64,000 nt of DNA from positions 310,001-374,000 of the forward strand of contig NZ_WSQA01000002.1 in assembly GCF_009768885.1 (NCBI RefSeq), written 5' to 3'. The translations under genes were made by a program, and so were the position numbers. Positions 37,252 through 47,481 of this stretch are shown here, one piece after another. Every line of letters starts with the position of its first letter. The stretch's first letter is position 1. The notes under the pieces were generated by a model. That model ran no database searches. It was not told the DNA's origin and saw nothing but the letters and a program-made list of their open reading frames with translations. Source of the stretch: Sphingobacterium humi (GTDB lineage: Bacteria; Bacteroidota; Bacteroidia; Sphingobacteriales; Sphingobacteriaceae).

Positions 37252-38262
37252 TTATTTAATTTTTATTACATGTTCATTTATCGTAAAAGTGCATCCATTC
37301 ATTTGACAGAAACTCGTTAAGAAGCTTTCCAGGTTTTCATCCTGAAATAACTCACCCGTAAAGTTTCCATTGATAATCTTCGGGTTTTCAATATCGATGG
37401 TGACATTGAAGAGGCGCTCCATAATACTGAATAAGTCAGCATTGGAAACCCCATTGAAATTGACCACTTGGTTCGACCAGGCAATGGAGCTTTTGGTATT
37501 CTCGCCCACATTGTTCTCCCGCTCCATCTCCCAAGCGCGTTTATAATTGCTTTTCTCCTTCTTCAGGAGTCTATATGTGAAGTCTTTTTTATTGATAACG
37601 ATGGTCGACTTTTCCGAAAGGTAAACCTGGTTATCCAAGCGTTTTTCTGCCTCTTCCAACACGATTTTTCCTTCCAATAGTTCCACCAATAAATTATCCT
37701 GATCATAGCTGCCCACACTAAAAATGGTACCCAAGGCCCTGGTTTGCACCCCTTCATATACAACCCGGAAAGGACGTTCCTTATCAGGATGCACATAATA
37801 GGTGGCCTGCCCAGACATCTGTTGCAGTTCCCGATCAAAAGCAAAATTTGGAAGGTAAGCTATCCGCGACTGCGGCTCCAACTTTACGCGGCTACTATCT
37901 GGCAACATATACCATTTACTGTCGGTTCCTAAATTGACCAAAGTCACCCGTAGCTCGGCAGTATTCCGCTCCACATCCTGCATCCCTATTTTATAAAAGG
38001 AGAACAGCACAAAAAACAGCACGGAAGCAGCCACAAGCCATTGCTTCCAACCGAACTGAATAGATTTAACTTTTAGGATTTCTTTAAGTTGCGCTTCTTT
38101 TTCATACACGGGCATGTGCAGCAACTCATCTTCTGCTAGGTGTTCAAATAATTCCAGCTTATCTAAAGCCTCTTCATGTTGCTCCAGATAATCAGCGACA
38201 GCATCACACTCTTTATGAGCGCATTTGTTTGCCATGAATTTTTCTATCACCTCTTTGTTCAC
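37252..38262 (-). CDS. FecR family anti-sigma factor
   Basis: 336 residues with a cytoplasmic N-terminal region (1-72), a membrane segment at about 74-91 (WLVAASVLFFVLFSFY) and a periplasmic FecR domain (KWYMLPDSSRVKLEPQS, MSGQATYYVHPDKERPF, GVQTRALGTIFSVGSYD). The C-terminal DUF4974/STN-like unit is FNGVSNADLFSIMERLFNV to the end. The N-terminal segment has three Cys and several His/Asp residues (ANKCAHKECDAVADY), not seen in the other FecR. It is expected to hold the ECF sigma factor encoded immediately upstream until a signal arrives from the outer membrane. Confidence 0.9.
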   Translation of the reverse strand: MNKEVIEKFMANKCAHKECDAVADYLEQHEEALDKLELFEHLAEDELLHMPVYEKEAQLKEILKVKSIQFGWKQWLVAASVLFFVLFSFYKIGMQDVERNTAELRVTLVNLGTDSKWYMLPDSSRVKLEPQSRIAYLPNFAFDRELQQMSGQATYYVHPDKERPFRVVYEGVQTRALGTIFSVGSYDQDNLLVELLEGKIVLEEAEKRLDNQVYLSEKSTIVINKKDFTYRLLKKEKSNYKRAWEMERENNVGENTKSSIAWSNQVVNFNGVSNADLFSIMERLFNVTIDIENPKIINGNFTGELFQDENLESFLTSFCQMNGCTFTINEHVIKIK

Positions 38263-38337
38263 AGTTTATAATTTAGGTCGTTTTAAAAGTATATACGTCC
38301 GAAAACTCAAAACTACGTACGCCTGGGTAAAAAAAAA

Positions 38338-38850
38338 TTACAAATGCAGCATAATAAAAATTAAGGCTAATATTTTCCGCAGCTGTTGAACCGATTTATA
38401 GACATGGGTTTCTACGGTTCGGACGGATACATTTAATTTCTCAGCAATTTCCTTATGGCTATAGCCTTCAATATAGGCCAAATTAAACACCTCTTTGCGC
38501 ATAGGCGATAACTGATCGATCGCTTGGTTTAAGGAATCTTTCAAATCAGCGGATAGCTCTTCAACCGGAATCTTTTCCTGCTGCTGTAAGCTATCGATCA
38601 TCTGTCTTTCTTTCGATTCTTTGCGCAGCCAATCAATAAAGACAAGCTTGCCCTTTCGGAAAAGTTGAATTTCTACAGATAGTTCCGGATTGTAACTATC
38701 ACGATAACGCCAAAACTTAATAAAGGTTTGTTGGGTCAGGTCTTGGGCCTGTTCATAAGATCCTGTTTTTTTATAAAATCCCGTATACAACCGATCATAA
38801 TAAGTATGAAACAGTTCTCGAAATATACGCTCATCAATCTTTAGATACAT
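38338..38850 (-). CDS. FecI-like ECF sigma-70 factor
   Basis: 170 residues with region 2 (FRELFHTYYDRLYTGFYKKTG, QAQDLTQQTFIKFWRY) and region 4 (LSPMRKEVFNLAYIEGYSHKEIAEKLN, VSVRTVETHVYKSVQQLRK; helix-turn-helix at HKEIAEKLNVSVRTVETHV). It ends with a hydrophobic tail LALIFIMLHL like the other FecI-type sigma in this window. It starts the second sigma-fecR-susC-susD locus, followed by the exported oxidoreductase genes. Confidence 0.92.
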   Translation of the reverse strand: MYLKIDERIFRELFHTYYDRLYTGFYKKTGSYEQAQDLTQQTFIKFWRYRDSYNPELSVEIQLFRKGKLVFIDWLRKESKERQMIDSLQQQEKIPVEELSADLKDSLNQAIDQLSPMRKEVFNLAYIEGYSHKEIAEKLNVSVRTVETHVYKSVQQLRKILALIFIMLHL

Positions 38851-38975
38851 AAATCTACTATAACTCGGCCACAGGTTTATTACGTGATCATTCCATGATT
38901 ACCAGGAAATCGATCATCCAATTTACAGAAATATTAACAAGTAATCTATTAATCTACACAAAATTCCTTTCCTCC

Positions 38976-39233
38976 TTACAAGAGAATAATTTTCCAAGCT
39001 TTTTCTACGGCCCCAGCTGCCAAAAATTCCCGCGCTTTTAGGTACTGATGAACCTGACGGCTGCTTTCATCACCGATAAAGGCATTCATCAATTCTTGAA
39101 TCTCCGGTTCATATTGAAAGGCATCCACCAAGGCAGGCGATGGCAACGCCCCGTAAGATGCTAATTGCTGTAATTCGGCATCCGTAAAAAAGCCTGCCGC
39201 AAGCACGAAGGAAGGTATGTTTTGTGTATCCAT
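38976..39233 (-). CDS. hypothetical small protein
   Basis: 85 residues, acidic and helical, no signal peptide (starts MDTQNIPSFVLAAGFFTD). Notable segments are DAELQQLASYGALPSPALVDAF and QVHQYLKAREFLAAGAVEKAW. I do not recognise a family. It is separated from icd by a strong terminator and from the sigma gene downstream by about 125 bases, so it is probably a single-gene unit. Confidence 0.55.
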   Translation of the reverse strand: MDTQNIPSFVLAAGFFTDAELQQLASYGALPSPALVDAFQYEPEIQELMNAFIGDESSRQVHQYLKAREFLAAGAVEKAWKIILL

Positions 39234-39234
39234 A

Positions 39235-39268
39235 AAAAAAGCTGAACGTTTTAAAGTTCAGCTTTTTT
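39235..39268. terminator. icd terminator
   Basis: The stem GCTGAAC / GTTCAGC is flanked by an A7 run on the left and a T-run on the right, so it can work in both directions. It lies about 20 bases beyond the icd stop. Confidence 0.85.
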
Positions 39269-39286
39269 ATAGGATAATGCAATTAT

Positions 39287-40552
39287 TTACAGCTTTTCGA
39301 TAATCTTATTAGCGAACTCACTCGTTTTCAATAAGGTGGCATCATCCATTAAGTTGTAAAAATCTACGGTCACTGTTTTTTCTTTGATGGTTTCGGCCAC
39401 TGCCGCAACAATAGCGTCGGCAGCTTCTGTCCAACCCAAGTATTCAAACATCATTACGCCGCTCAAAATCACCGAGCATGGGTTCATGCTGTCGGTATTG
39501 GCAAAGCGCGGTGCGGTTCCATGCGTAGCTTCAAAAATAGCATGCCCCGTTTTATAGTTGATATTGGCACCCGGCGCAATCCCGATCCCTCCTACCATGG
39601 CGGCAAGGGCATCAGATATATAATCGCCATTCAGGTTTAGGGTAGCTACGATATCAAAATCCCTAGGAGCCAATAAAATCTGCTGCAAGAAATTGTCAGC
39701 AATCATATCTTTTATAATCAGTTTACCTGCTTGTTCAGCGGCCTTTTGCTCGACATTGGCAGCATCCTGACCTAGCTTGGCCTTTGTTTGCTCCCATTGA
39801 TTCCAGGTGTATACCTGCTCTTTAAATTCCGTTTCAGCCAATTGGTAGCCCCAATTTTTAAAAGCCCCTTCGGTATATTTCATAATATTGCCCTTGTGCA
39901 CCAAGGTTACCGACTTGCGGTTTTCGGCCAGTGCAAATTCTATGGCCGCACGGATTAGGCGTTTTGAACCCTCTTCGGATACAAATTTTAAACCCACGCC
40001 CGTGGTATTGCTGAAATTATAGTCTACAGCAAGGTCATTCTTCAGGAAGTCCTGCATGCGTTTTGCCTCGGCTGTTCCTGCGGCAAACTCAATACCGGCA
40101 TAAATATCTTCCGTATTCTCACGGAAAACCACCATATCAACCCATTCCGGATGTTTTACAGGCGAAGGCACGCCCTCATACCATTTGGTAGGTCGTTGGC
40201 ATACATACAGATCCAATTCCTTGCGTAAGGCTACATTTAAGGAACGGATACCCCCACCAATAGGCGTGGTTAAAGGACCTTTTATCCCCACTAAATATTC
40301 CCTAAATACAGATAGTGTTTCTTCAGGCAGCCAATCGCCGGTTTCATTAAAAGCTTTTTCACCGGCCAATACTTCCTTCCAATTTACCTTACGCTTGCCT
40401 TGATAGGCCTTGGCAATGGCTGCATCGAACACCCGAACGGAGGCATGCCAAATATCGGGGCCAATTCCATCGCCAATAATAAAAGGTAAAGTAACATGGT
40501 CAGGCACTTGCAATTGCCCGGCTTCGTTTATACTGATCTTATCGTTATTCAT
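39287..40552 (-). CDS. icd: isocitrate dehydrogenase, NADP-dependent
   Basis: 421 residues, close to the roughly 416 of E. coli Icd. The substrate loop [20 protein letters not shown] includes the serine that is phosphorylated in E. coli. [34 protein letters not shown], the metal-binding [15 protein letters not shown] and [20 protein letters not shown] are all present. It catalyses oxidative decarboxylation of isocitrate to 2-oxoglutarate in the TCA cycle. It follows the antiporter gene by only 5 bases, so the two are probably cotranscribed. NADP rather than NAD specificity is inferred from overall similarity to the E. coli type. Confidence 0.93.
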   Translation of the reverse strand: MNNDKISINEAGQLQVPDHVTLPFIIGDGIGPDIWHASVRVFDAAIAKAYQGKRKVNWKEVLAGEKAFNETGDWLPEETLSVFREYLVGIKGPLTTPIGGGIRSLNVALRKELDLYVCQRPTKWYEGVPSPVKHPEWVDMVVFRENTEDIYAGIEFAAGTAEAKRMQDFLKNDLAVDYNFSNTTGVGLKFVSEEGSKRLIRAAIEFALAENRKSVTLVHKGNIMKYTEGAFKNWGYQLAETEFKEQVYTWNQWEQTKAKLGQDAANVEQKAAEQAGKLIIKDMIADNFLQQILLAPRDFDIVATLNLNGDYISDALAAMVGGIGIAPGANINYKTGHAIFEATHGTAPRFANTDSMNPCSVILSGVMMFEYLGWTEAADAIVAAVAETIKEKTVTVDFYNLMDDATLLKTSEFANKIIEKL

Positions 40553-40557
40553 CCCAC

Positions 40558-42693
40558 TTAATTTTTGTCTTTACTAAACATGTTTCCAATTTCACGGCTG
40601 ATCTTACGGAAGATCGGTGCGGTTTGGATATCTTCGTATTCGTCAATATGCATATCGGCCACGCGCGATGGGAAGATTAAGATTAAGTTCTGATTCTTGT
40701 AATACTTCCCTACCCGTTTTGCCAAGCCATCTAAAGAGTCGCGGTAAGAAACCTCGCCAAAACGCGATGAAACGAAAACCAATAAAGAATCGGCATTACT
40801 GAAAGTCGCCAAGCCATAGATGTTATCCCAATCTTCATAAATGGAATAACTTACCGGCACGCTAGACTTCAAGGTATTCAGCATCTCTTCAATGGCTTGC
40901 TTCGTGCGGTAATTACATACGTACGTAATCGGCAGCGACAGCTCTTGGGCAAACTTGCACATCTTCTCCATCCAATAGGCGAAGCCTACTTCCGACTCAG
41001 CCAATGGAGGAACAAAAATAGTGATGGATTTGTTTGTGATAAAAGGTTTATCGAGGCGACACATGAATAAACTGGCGTCGGTACGGTTCAGGATACTCTC
41101 CGTTTTCTCCCCTACAATCTTCTCCACAAAACTACTGGCACTCGGCCATCCCAATATCAAACAGTCGGCAAAGGCATCACGTGCTGCCCGGCCAATACCA
41201 TTGGCAATATTGAAGTCGATGCTGGTAATTAATTCCACGTCTGTTTCAGAACCGGAAGCATATTTAGCCATTTTATCCAGGTTCTGCCGTGCCAGCATCA
41301 CATTGCGCTCGGCCTGCTCATCGTTGGGCACCACGCTTAAAATATTCAAGGGATGGGGCGATTTCTTAGATTTAATAAGGGTAGCAAAATCAAGAATAGC
41401 CTCCATATTATTCAAGTTAGCAATCGGAATCACAATCTGCTCTTCATGTTCCTCTACATGCTCAATGTGTTCCTGATCCTGATGTCCGGCCATAACGATA
41501 CGTTTCGACGCATTTTCCGTCACAATGGAGGCAATGATACAACTGATCAGAATCAGTACGATCGTACCGTTCAGCACATGTTCATCAATAATCTGATTGT
41601 TATAACCCACCATAATAATGGCAAGGGTGGCTGCGGCATGTGCATTACTTAAACCAAAGATCAGGTTTCGCTCATTCTTCGCATATTTAAACACCAATTG
41701 GGTTGCTGTGGCCGCTAAAAACTTACCACTTACCCCCACAAGTGTCAATACACCGGCCACATAGAACACCGTCCAGCCTTCCCCTTTAAAGAAGATGGAA
41801 ACATCCACAATCATCCCTACGGAAATCAGGAAGAAAGGAATAAAGATGGCATTTCCGATAAATTCAACCCGGTTCATAAGGGCTGAAGAATGCGGTATCA
41901 GTTTATTTAGCGCTAAACCGGCAACGAAGGCTCCGATAATGGGCTCCAAGTTAGCCATTTCTGCCAGAAAGGCCGCAAAGAACACCACCGTTAATACAAA
42001 GATATAGTGGGCTGTTTTTTCACCTTCAATCTTCTCAAAAAACCATTTGGCGATCTTTGGAATAACACCAAACATAATAAACAGGAAAATAGCGAAGGAA
42101 ACCCCTAGGGTTACCCAAAACTCATTATTGATATCGCCTTGAGAGGCCCCTTTAATTACCGCCAAAATAATAAGTACGGCTGTATCGGTTAGGATGGTTC
42201 CCCCGATGGTAATGGCGACCGCTTCATTCTTGGAAATACCATAACGGTTAACAATGGGATAAGACACCAAGGTATGGGTGGCAAACATACTCGCAATCAG
42301 AATACTGGAAAGCAAGCTATAGTCTAGCACATAATAACAAACCGGAAAACCAATGGAAATAGGGATAATAAAGGTAAAGAATCCAAACATCACACTCTTA
42401 TGTTTGGTCTTTTTAAACTCATTCATATCCAACTCTAAACCAGCAATAAACATGATATAGAGCAAACCAATGGTAGAGAATAAGTCGACGGCCGAATTCT
42501 TCTCTAACCAGTTTAATCCATGCGGCCCAATAATCATCCCGGAAATAATCAAACCGATAATCCCAGGCACCTTGATAGGTCGGAGCAAAATGGGTGATAA
42601 CAGGATAATAAAGAGAACGAGGGAAAAAATAAGGACAGGATTGGTTAACGGTGCTTCAAAGGCATGTGCTAAATGATCTAAAACTTTATTCAT
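40558..42693 (-). CDS. CPA2-type cation/proton antiporter with universal-stress-like C-terminal domain
   Basis: About 711 residues from the ATG at 42693 ([16 protein letters not shown]); an upstream in-frame start at 42744 would add 17 residues and is less likely. The N-terminal 400 residues contain about 12 membrane segments with family motifs ([61 protein letters not shown]). The soluble remainder holds two USP-like halves ([51 protein letters not shown]). It exchanges Na+ or K+ for protons across the inner membrane. Ion preference cannot be read from sequence. Confidence 0.88.
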   Translation of the reverse strand: MNKVLDHLAHAFEAPLTNPVLIFSLVLFIILLSPILLRPIKVPGIIGLIISGMIIGPHGLNWLEKNSAVDLFSTIGLLYIMFIAGLELDMNEFKKTKHKSVMFGFFTFIIPISIGFPVCYYVLDYSLLSSILIASMFATHTLVSYPIVNRYGISKNEAVAITIGGTILTDTAVLIILAVIKGASQGDINNEFWVTLGVSFAIFLFIMFGVIPKIAKWFFEKIEGEKTAHYIFVLTVVFFAAFLAEMANLEPIIGAFVAGLALNKLIPHSSALMNRVEFIGNAIFIPFFLISVGMIVDVSIFFKGEGWTVFYVAGVLTLVGVSGKFLAATATQLVFKYAKNERNLIFGLSNAHAAATLAIIMVGYNNQIIDEHVLNGTIVLILISCIIASIVTENASKRIVMAGHQDQEHIEHVEEHEEQIVIPIANLNNMEAILDFATLIKSKKSPHPLNILSVVPNDEQAERNVMLARQNLDKMAKYASGSETDVELITSIDFNIANGIGRAARDAFADCLILGWPSASSFVEKIVGEKTESILNRTDASLFMCRLDKPFITNKSITIFVPPLAESEVGFAYWMEKMCKFAQELSLPITYVCNYRTKQAIEEMLNTLKSSVPVSYSIYEDWDNIYGLATFSNADSLLVFVSSRFGEVSYRDSLDGLAKRVGKYYKNQNLILIFPSRVADMHIDEYEDIQTAPIFRKISREIGNMFSKDKN

Positions 42694-42800
42694 AGACAGT
42701 TCACTAATTACTAAAACACCCACATAGGAGGTATTTAATTCCAAGGGAAAGATAGCGAAATTCTATATTTTTAAGAAATTAATAAGCCTTGGAAGTCAAC

Positions 42801-44045
42801 TTATTTAAACTGGATAGTCTTTATCGGTGATATCCGGCTGATTAACATCGATGGTATAAACAAGGTAAGTAGGGCAATAAAAACCAAGGCTACGTTTAGC
42901 CAAACTACTGTTAACCAGGAAATATCCATCGGCACGAAAGATACGTAGTACACCGAAGGATCTAATTTGAAGAAATGCGTATAGCGTTGAAAAAAATAAA
43001 GGCAGATAGCAAGAAAGTTACCTAATAACAAGCCATATCCAATCAAATACAAGGAATTATATAAGAAAACGGTTCTGATTTTGCGGTTTTGCATACCCAA
43101 AGCTTTCAGCATCCCAATCATGGAAGATCGCTCCAGAATACTGATTAATAAGGCCGATATCATATTGATGACGGCCACTACCACCATCAGCACAAATATG
43201 ATATTATCGTTCATATCGAGCATATTCAGCCAATTAAAAATATCAGGCATCTGCTCCACCACATTGGTTGCGTAAAGTTCAATCGGCAATTCATCATTCA
43301 CCCGTTCGGTGGTTATGGCCAATTGATTGAAATCCTTCACCCGCACTTCATAGCCCCCCACCTCATGCTCCGCCAGGTTATTCAGCTTCCGAATCAGCGA
43401 TAAGGATCCAATGACATATATTTTGTCCAACTCTTCCGAATTCGTGCTAAAAATGCCGCGAATGACGAATTTACGCTTCCGTACAGGCTCTTGAATAAAA
43501 TACATGATAAAGCTATCTCCAACCTTCAATTGCAGTCGGTTGGCAATCAAGCTGGATATCAGGAGTTGGTTTTCCGCATTCTCGGCTTTAAAATCTATGG
43601 TTTCCCCTTCCACAATGGTTTTAGAAAGGAAGTCTTGATCATAATCTTTATCTATTCCCTTTAGCAATACCCCTTCCACTTCCCCTTTCACATTCATTAT
43701 CCCTGCCTTGGTGGCAAAAGGATAGACATTCATGATATTGGGATCTTGCTCCAGCTTGGCAATCTCTTGGCTATTTAAGGATATTGGCGTGTTCACATAG
43801 GAATCATTGCGGTCATTTTTCAGAATAATGACATCGCCAAAGAAGCCCCTTTGCTTGTCTGTAATTTCGCCTTTAAAGCCCCTCAATATCGCCACCGCCA
43901 GGATAATAGCCATAATAGCCAAGGTCAATGCCCCGATAGTTACCCGAACGATAAGTTTGGAAAAGGTCCGTTGCCCCGATAAAGTAATGCGCTTTGCAAG
44001 GAAAAATGGAAAATTCAAGCTTAAATTAAATTTGTACCTTCGCAA
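42801..44045 (-). CDS. LolC/LolE-like ABC transporter permease
   Basis: 414 residues with the MacB/FtsX topology: an N-terminal membrane segment (IGALTLAIMAIILAVAILRGF), a large periplasmic domain of about 200 residues, and three C-terminal segments (IIFVLMVVVAVINMISALLIS is the first). The sequence FFLAKRI at the start and SILERSSMIGMLKALGMQNRKI before the second segment are characteristic of the LolC/LolE lipoprotein-releasing family, which moves outer-membrane lipoproteins from the inner membrane to LolA. No ATPase partner is adjacent. It is divergent from fmt, which starts 55 bases away. Confidence 0.85.
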   Translation of the reverse strand: MRRYKFNLSLNFPFFLAKRITLSGQRTFSKLIVRVTIGALTLAIMAIILAVAILRGFKGEITDKQRGFFGDVIILKNDRNDSYVNTPISLNSQEIAKLEQDPNIMNVYPFATKAGIMNVKGEVEGVLLKGIDKDYDQDFLSKTIVEGETIDFKAENAENQLLISSLIANRLQLKVGDSFIMYFIQEPVRKRKFVIRGIFSTNSEELDKIYVIGSLSLIRKLNNLAEHEVGGYEVRVKDFNQLAITTERVNDELPIELYATNVVEQMPDIFNWLNMLDMNDNIIFVLMVVVAVINMISALLISILERSSMIGMLKALGMQNRKIRTVFLYNSLYLIGYGLLLGNFLAICLYFFQRYTHFFKLDPSVYYVSFVPMDISWLTVVWLNVALVFIALLTLFIPSMLISRISPIKTIQFK

Positions 44046-44100
44046 AGTTATAAAAATTCAACGCAGATTGGTAGTTGAAATCAGATAATCAAGATTTATT

Positions 44101-45039
44101 ATGCGCATTATATTCATGGGAACACCAGATTTCGCAGTAGCTTCATTGAAAGCCCTGTTGGACGCTGGTGAAAATGTGGTCGCTGTGGTAACAGCACCGG
44201 ACAAACCGGCAGGTCGTGGACAGAAGTTGAACCAGTCTGCCGTAAAGCAATTTGCAGTAGCCAACAACCTACCTGTCTTACAACCCGAGAAGCTTCGTAA
44301 TCCGGAATTTACTGAACAATTAAAATCCTACCAAGCCGACCTGCAAGTTGTTGTTGCCTTTCGGATGTTGCCTGAAATGGTTTGGGATATGCCTGCAATG
44401 GGCACCGTGAATGTACATGCCTCCTTACTGCCTAACTACCGCGGGGCGGCTCCCATCAACCATGCCGTTATGAATGGCGAAAAAATATCGGGGGTCAGCA
44501 CCTTTCTCTTGCAACATGAAATTGACACCGGAAACATCTTGTTCTCCACGGAGGTGCCTATTGCAGAAACGGACGACGCTGGCAGCCTGCATGACAAATT
44601 GATGGAAGAAGGCGCAGCATTAATCGTAAAGACCGTGGCAGCCTTAAAAACAGGCCAAGTAAACCCGATTCCACAAGACAGTATCCTGGATGATGCTGAG
44701 GTGAAACATGCACCCAAGATATTTAAAGAAGATTGTTTAATCGATTGGCAGCAACCTTTGGATAAGCTGTACAACTTTATCCGTGGCTTAAGCCCTTACC
44801 CCACCGCCTATTGCTTTCTTGCCGGTAAGGTGTTAAAAGTATTTAAAACCGAAAAAGAAGAAAACAACACAACCTATGCTGCAGGCACATGGCTAAGTGA
44901 TGGAAAAACTTATTTAAAAGTTGCCGTACAGGGGGGCTTCTTACAGTTAGTGGAAGTACAGTTGGAAGGCAAGAAAAGAATGCAGGTTAAAGATTTCTTA
45001 CGTGGCTATAAGCTACCTGAGGAGGTTATAATTCCTTAA
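44101..45039 (+). CDS. fmt: methionyl-tRNA formyltransferase
   Basis: 312 residues. The N-terminal formyltransferase domain has MRIIFMGTPDFAV, APDKPAGRGQKL, the catalytic segment NVHASLLPNYRGAAPINHAV and HEIDTGNIL (the Asp-Thr-Gly region). The C-terminal domain (about 205-305) includes LYNFIRGLSPYPTAYC. It formylates Met-tRNA(fMet) for translation initiation. A TAAATTTG -7 box is at 44027-44034. Its last 14 bases overlap the 3' end of the convergent XRE gene. Confidence 0.96.
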   Translation: MRIIFMGTPDFAVASLKALLDAGENVVAVVTAPDKPAGRGQKLNQSAVKQFAVANNLPVLQPEKLRNPEFTEQLKSYQADLQVVVAFRMLPEMVWDMPAMGTVNVHASLLPNYRGAAPINHAVMNGEKISGVSTFLLQHEIDTGNILFSTEVPIAETDDAGSLHDKLMEEGAALIVKTVAALKTGQVNPIPQDSILDDAEVKHAPKIFKEDCLIDWQQPLDKLYNFIRGLSPYPTAYCFLAGKVLKVFKTEKEENNTTYAAGTWLSDGKTYLKVAVQGGFLQLVEVQLEGKKRMQVKDFLRGYKLPEEVIIP

Positions 45040-45232
45040 ACTCCAATAAGTCAGCCGGCTGACAGTCCAAGGCCTTACAGATGGCATCCAAGGTGCTCAA
45101 GCGGATAGCTTTTGCTTTTTGGTTTTTAATAATCGATAAATTAGAAAGGGTTATCCCTACCTTGTCACTTAGTTCATTAAGTGACATTTTCTTTTTAGAC
45201 ATGATTTCGTCCAGATGAATCACAATGGGCAT
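45026..45232 (-). CDS. XRE-family transcriptional regulator, short
   Basis: 68 residues, entirely a Cro/CI-type helix-turn-helix (MSLNELSDKVGITLSNLSIIKN, LSTLDAICKALDCQPADLLEF), resembling the YozG-type mini regulators. It is convergent with and overlaps fmt by 14 bases. No linked membrane protein, the usual partner of this type, is seen on its strand. The target is unknown. Confidence 0.8.
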   Translation of the reverse strand: MPIVIHLDEIMSKKKMSLNELSDKVGITLSNLSIIKNQKAKAIRLSTLDAICKALDCQPADLLEFKEL

Positions 45233-45483
45233 AGTCGACTAGTTTTGATCTTATTGCTAAGAAAAACAATATTAACCGAATATTGTTTTATGAATAAGAC
45301 AATAAAAAGAGATCAAGCGTAGTTTATATTAACAATATTGTAATATTATTAGTGTAATTGGGGTAAAATGCTTGACTTTGGAATGATTTTTGTAGTTAGT
45401 TTTACATCAACTCAACCCCGCTAACTTACTCATTATGAGTTAATAATTTACAATTATATTAGAATAAATTGGATTATATTCGC

Positions 45484-45491
45484 TAAATTTG
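45484..45491 (+). promoter_or_regulatory. rpoD promoter -7 element
   Basis: TAAATTTG is a full TAnnTTTG match, 35 bases before the rpoD ATG. A TTTG -33 element is not evident at the right spacing. Confidence 0.45.
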
Positions 45492-45526
45492 CGAACATTT
45501 CAGATTAGAAAGGTTTATATTATTAA

Positions 45527-46387
45527 ATGAGACAGCTCAAAATTACGCAATCCATCACCAATCGTGAGTCCCAGTCCTTGGATAAATACTTACATGAAAT
45601 TGGAAAAGTAGATTTAATTTCAGCAGAAGAAGAAGTTATTCTAGCGCAAAGAATTCGCGAAGGTGATCAAGTAGCATTAGAGAAATTAACCAAAACCAAT
45701 CTTCGCTTCGTTGTATCTGTTGCTAAACAATATCAGAATCAAGGCCTAACCTTAGGCGACTTGATTAACGAGGGCAATTTAGGCTTAATTAAGGCAGCAA
45801 AACGCTTCGACGAAACTAAAGGTTTTAAGTTTATCTCTTACGCTGTTTGGTGGATTCGTCAATCCATCTTGCAAGCTATTGCCGAGCAATCTCGTATCGT
45901 TCGTTTACCGTTAAACCAGGTGGGGTCTTTAAGCAAAATCAGCAAGGCCTTCTCAAAACTGGAGCAGGAATATGAGCGTGAACCATCACCGGAAGAATTG
46001 GCAGACATCCTTGAAACAACCGTTGACAAGGTTTCTGATACCTTAAGTAATTCTGGTCGTCACGTATCTATGGATGCTCCCTTTGTGCAAGGTGAAGAAA
46101 ACACCCTCTTGGATGTATTAGAAAACAGCGATCCGGATACCGATAGCTCCTTAATTGATGAGTCTCTATCCGAAGAAATCAAACGCTCCTTAGCGACGCT
46201 TACCGAGCGCGAGCGTGAAATTATTGTATTATTCTTCGGCTTAGGTTCCAATCATCAATTATCCTTGGAAGAGATTGGCGAGAAATTCAGCTTAACCCGA
46301 GAGCGCGTACGTCAAATTAAAGACAAAGCTTTACAAAGACTACGTCATACCTCGAGAAGCAAAATTCTTAAATCATATTTAGGATAG
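45527..46387 (+). CDS. rpoD: primary RNA polymerase sigma factor
   Basis: 286 residues, the typical short Bacteroidota housekeeping sigma without region 1.1. Region 1.2 is [20 protein letters not shown]; region 2 includes [36 protein letters not shown] and [10 protein letters not shown]; region 3 includes [13 protein letters not shown]; region 4 has [16 protein letters not shown] and the helix-turn-helix [20 protein letters not shown]. It directs transcription from the TTTG/TAnnTTTG promoters noted in this window. It is a single-gene unit followed by a terminator. Confidence 0.96.
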   Translation: MRQLKITQSITNRESQSLDKYLHEIGKVDLISAEEEVILAQRIREGDQVALEKLTKTNLRFVVSVAKQYQNQGLTLGDLINEGNLGLIKAAKRFDETKGFKFISYAVWWIRQSILQAIAEQSRIVRLPLNQVGSLSKISKAFSKLEQEYEREPSPEELADILETTVDKVSDTLSNSGRHVSMDAPFVQGEENTLLDVLENSDPDTDSSLIDESLSEEIKRSLATLTEREREIIVLFFGLGSNHQLSLEEIGEKFSLTRERVRQIKDKALQRLRHTSRSKILKSYLG

Positions 46388-46408
46388 AACATTTTAGGAA
46401 AGAAATAG

Positions 46409-46440
46409 CAATGCGCAAGTTAACACTTGCGCATTTTTTG
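46409..46440 (+). terminator. rpoD terminator
   Basis: The stem ATGCGCAAGT / ACTTGCGCAT (loop TAAC) followed by T6, about 20 bases after the rpoD stop. Confidence 0.9.
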
Positions 46441-46448
46441 TTTTTAGG

Positions 46449-46840
46449 CAGGGGGGGATTCTTCTGTTACTTTTTTTGTCATCATATTGTCATAACCTTG
46501 TCATGGTGAGCGGAGTCGAACCACGAACGACTGGTACGTCAATGTAAACCATCATGCACAAGCAGCTTACTAAAAGCGTAATATAAATGCATGTCATTGG
46601 TAACAAATGACATTGTTAATTAGCATGTTAGGCGTTATGGATTGCACTGACGTACCAGTCGTTCGTGGTTCGACTCCGCTCACCATGACAAAAAGATGAC
46701 AAAAAGATAACAAAACGACACTTACTAAAATTCCCCCGCTCTCTCCCCTTTCTCACACTTTTCTCACACCTTGCTCACCCCTTTCTCACCCCTTTCTCAC
46801 CCGTATCAATCCCCTTTGCAAAGGGCTGTAAAAGGGCTGA
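46449..46840. repeat. composite palindromic repeat, copy 2
   Basis: Same layout as copy 1 (23685-24045): a G-run at the left, a perfect 42-bp inverted repeat (arms 46500-46541 and 46648-46689, 106-base loop), then a pyrimidine-rich tract with repeated CCCCTTTCTCA units and the shared 37-base stretch at 46789-46825. The arms match those of copy 1 except for a 7-base insertion and a C/G change (GTCATGGTGAG against GTCATCGTGAG); the loops are largely different. No coding sequence. Confidence 0.85.
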
Positions 46841-46992
46841 GCAAGGCTCAATAAAAAGCAGTAAATAACACTTAAGCAAAGCTTGATTGCCCCAGGGTTA
46901 CCGGGGAATTAGAAGGAATCCCAGAAAATACGTAACGAATGCGGTGCTTTTCAGGTGGTTGCCTGCTAGAACAGCCTGAGAAAAGGGCATAA
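46841..46992. other. intergenic stretch without recognised feature
   Basis: Between the repeat and the terminator of the XRE gene. It contains only a small inverted repeat CCCC...GGGG (CCCCAGGGTTACCGGGG) and an imperfect hairpin CTTTTCAGG / CCTGAGAAAAG. No reading frame of note. Confidence 0.4.
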
Positions 46993-47030
46993 AAAAAGGC
47001 TGATCCTTTCTTGCAGAATCAGCCTTTTTA
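46993..47030 (-). terminator. terminator of the XRE/coiled-coil gene
   Basis: A 12-bp stem AAAAAGGCTGAT / ATCAGCCTTTTT with a 13-nt loop, 16 bases beyond the stop in the minus direction. Confidence 0.85.
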
Positions 47031-47045
47031 TGTTTTTCTCTTTGC

Positions 47046-47375
47046 TTATTTTTTGTGCAATTGCTCGTATAGATCAATCACTTTTTTCTGTAAATCGATT
47101 ACTTCCGCTTCGCGTGCTTGTAACCGTTTTTGCAGCTCATTCACTTCATTTTGAATTTGCTTATCTTCTTCCGGATCGGACGTAGATAGCAATTGAACTA
47201 AGGATAGCCCAAATAACTTAGAGATTTGGTTTAATCTGGAGAGATTAACATCCGTAATACCTGTTTCGATTTTGGAAAATGCCGGGATGGAAATATCCAA
47301 CCGTTTGGCAACATCCTCTTGACTCCACCCCTTTTGGTGTCTAAGTAATCTAATTTTTTTTCCTAATGCATTCAT
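47046..47375 (-). CDS. XRE-family regulator with C-terminal coiled coil
   Basis: 109 residues. The N-terminal 60 are a helix-turn-helix (LGKKIRLLRHQKGWSQEDVA, LDISIPAFSKIETGI, SRLNQISKLFGLSLVQLLS). The last 45 are charged heptad-like sequence (NEVNELQKRLQAREAEVIDL), probably a dimerising coiled coil. Its upstream region is very AT-rich. The target is unknown. It is separated from mpl, which lies to its right on the same strand, by about 105 bases. Confidence 0.85.
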   Translation of the reverse strand: MNALGKKIRLLRHQKGWSQEDVAKRLDISIPAFSKIETGITDVNLSRLNQISKLFGLSLVQLLSTSDPEEDKQIQNEVNELQKRLQAREAEVIDLQKKVIDLYEQLHKK

Positions 47376-47481
47376 GGGTAAAATGTAAAATATTTATTTA
47401 TTAAGTAATTATCAAATTTAAACAAATAAAGTAAATTTCAAAATGTGCGTATTAAATTTTTAGAAAATTTTAATAAATATC

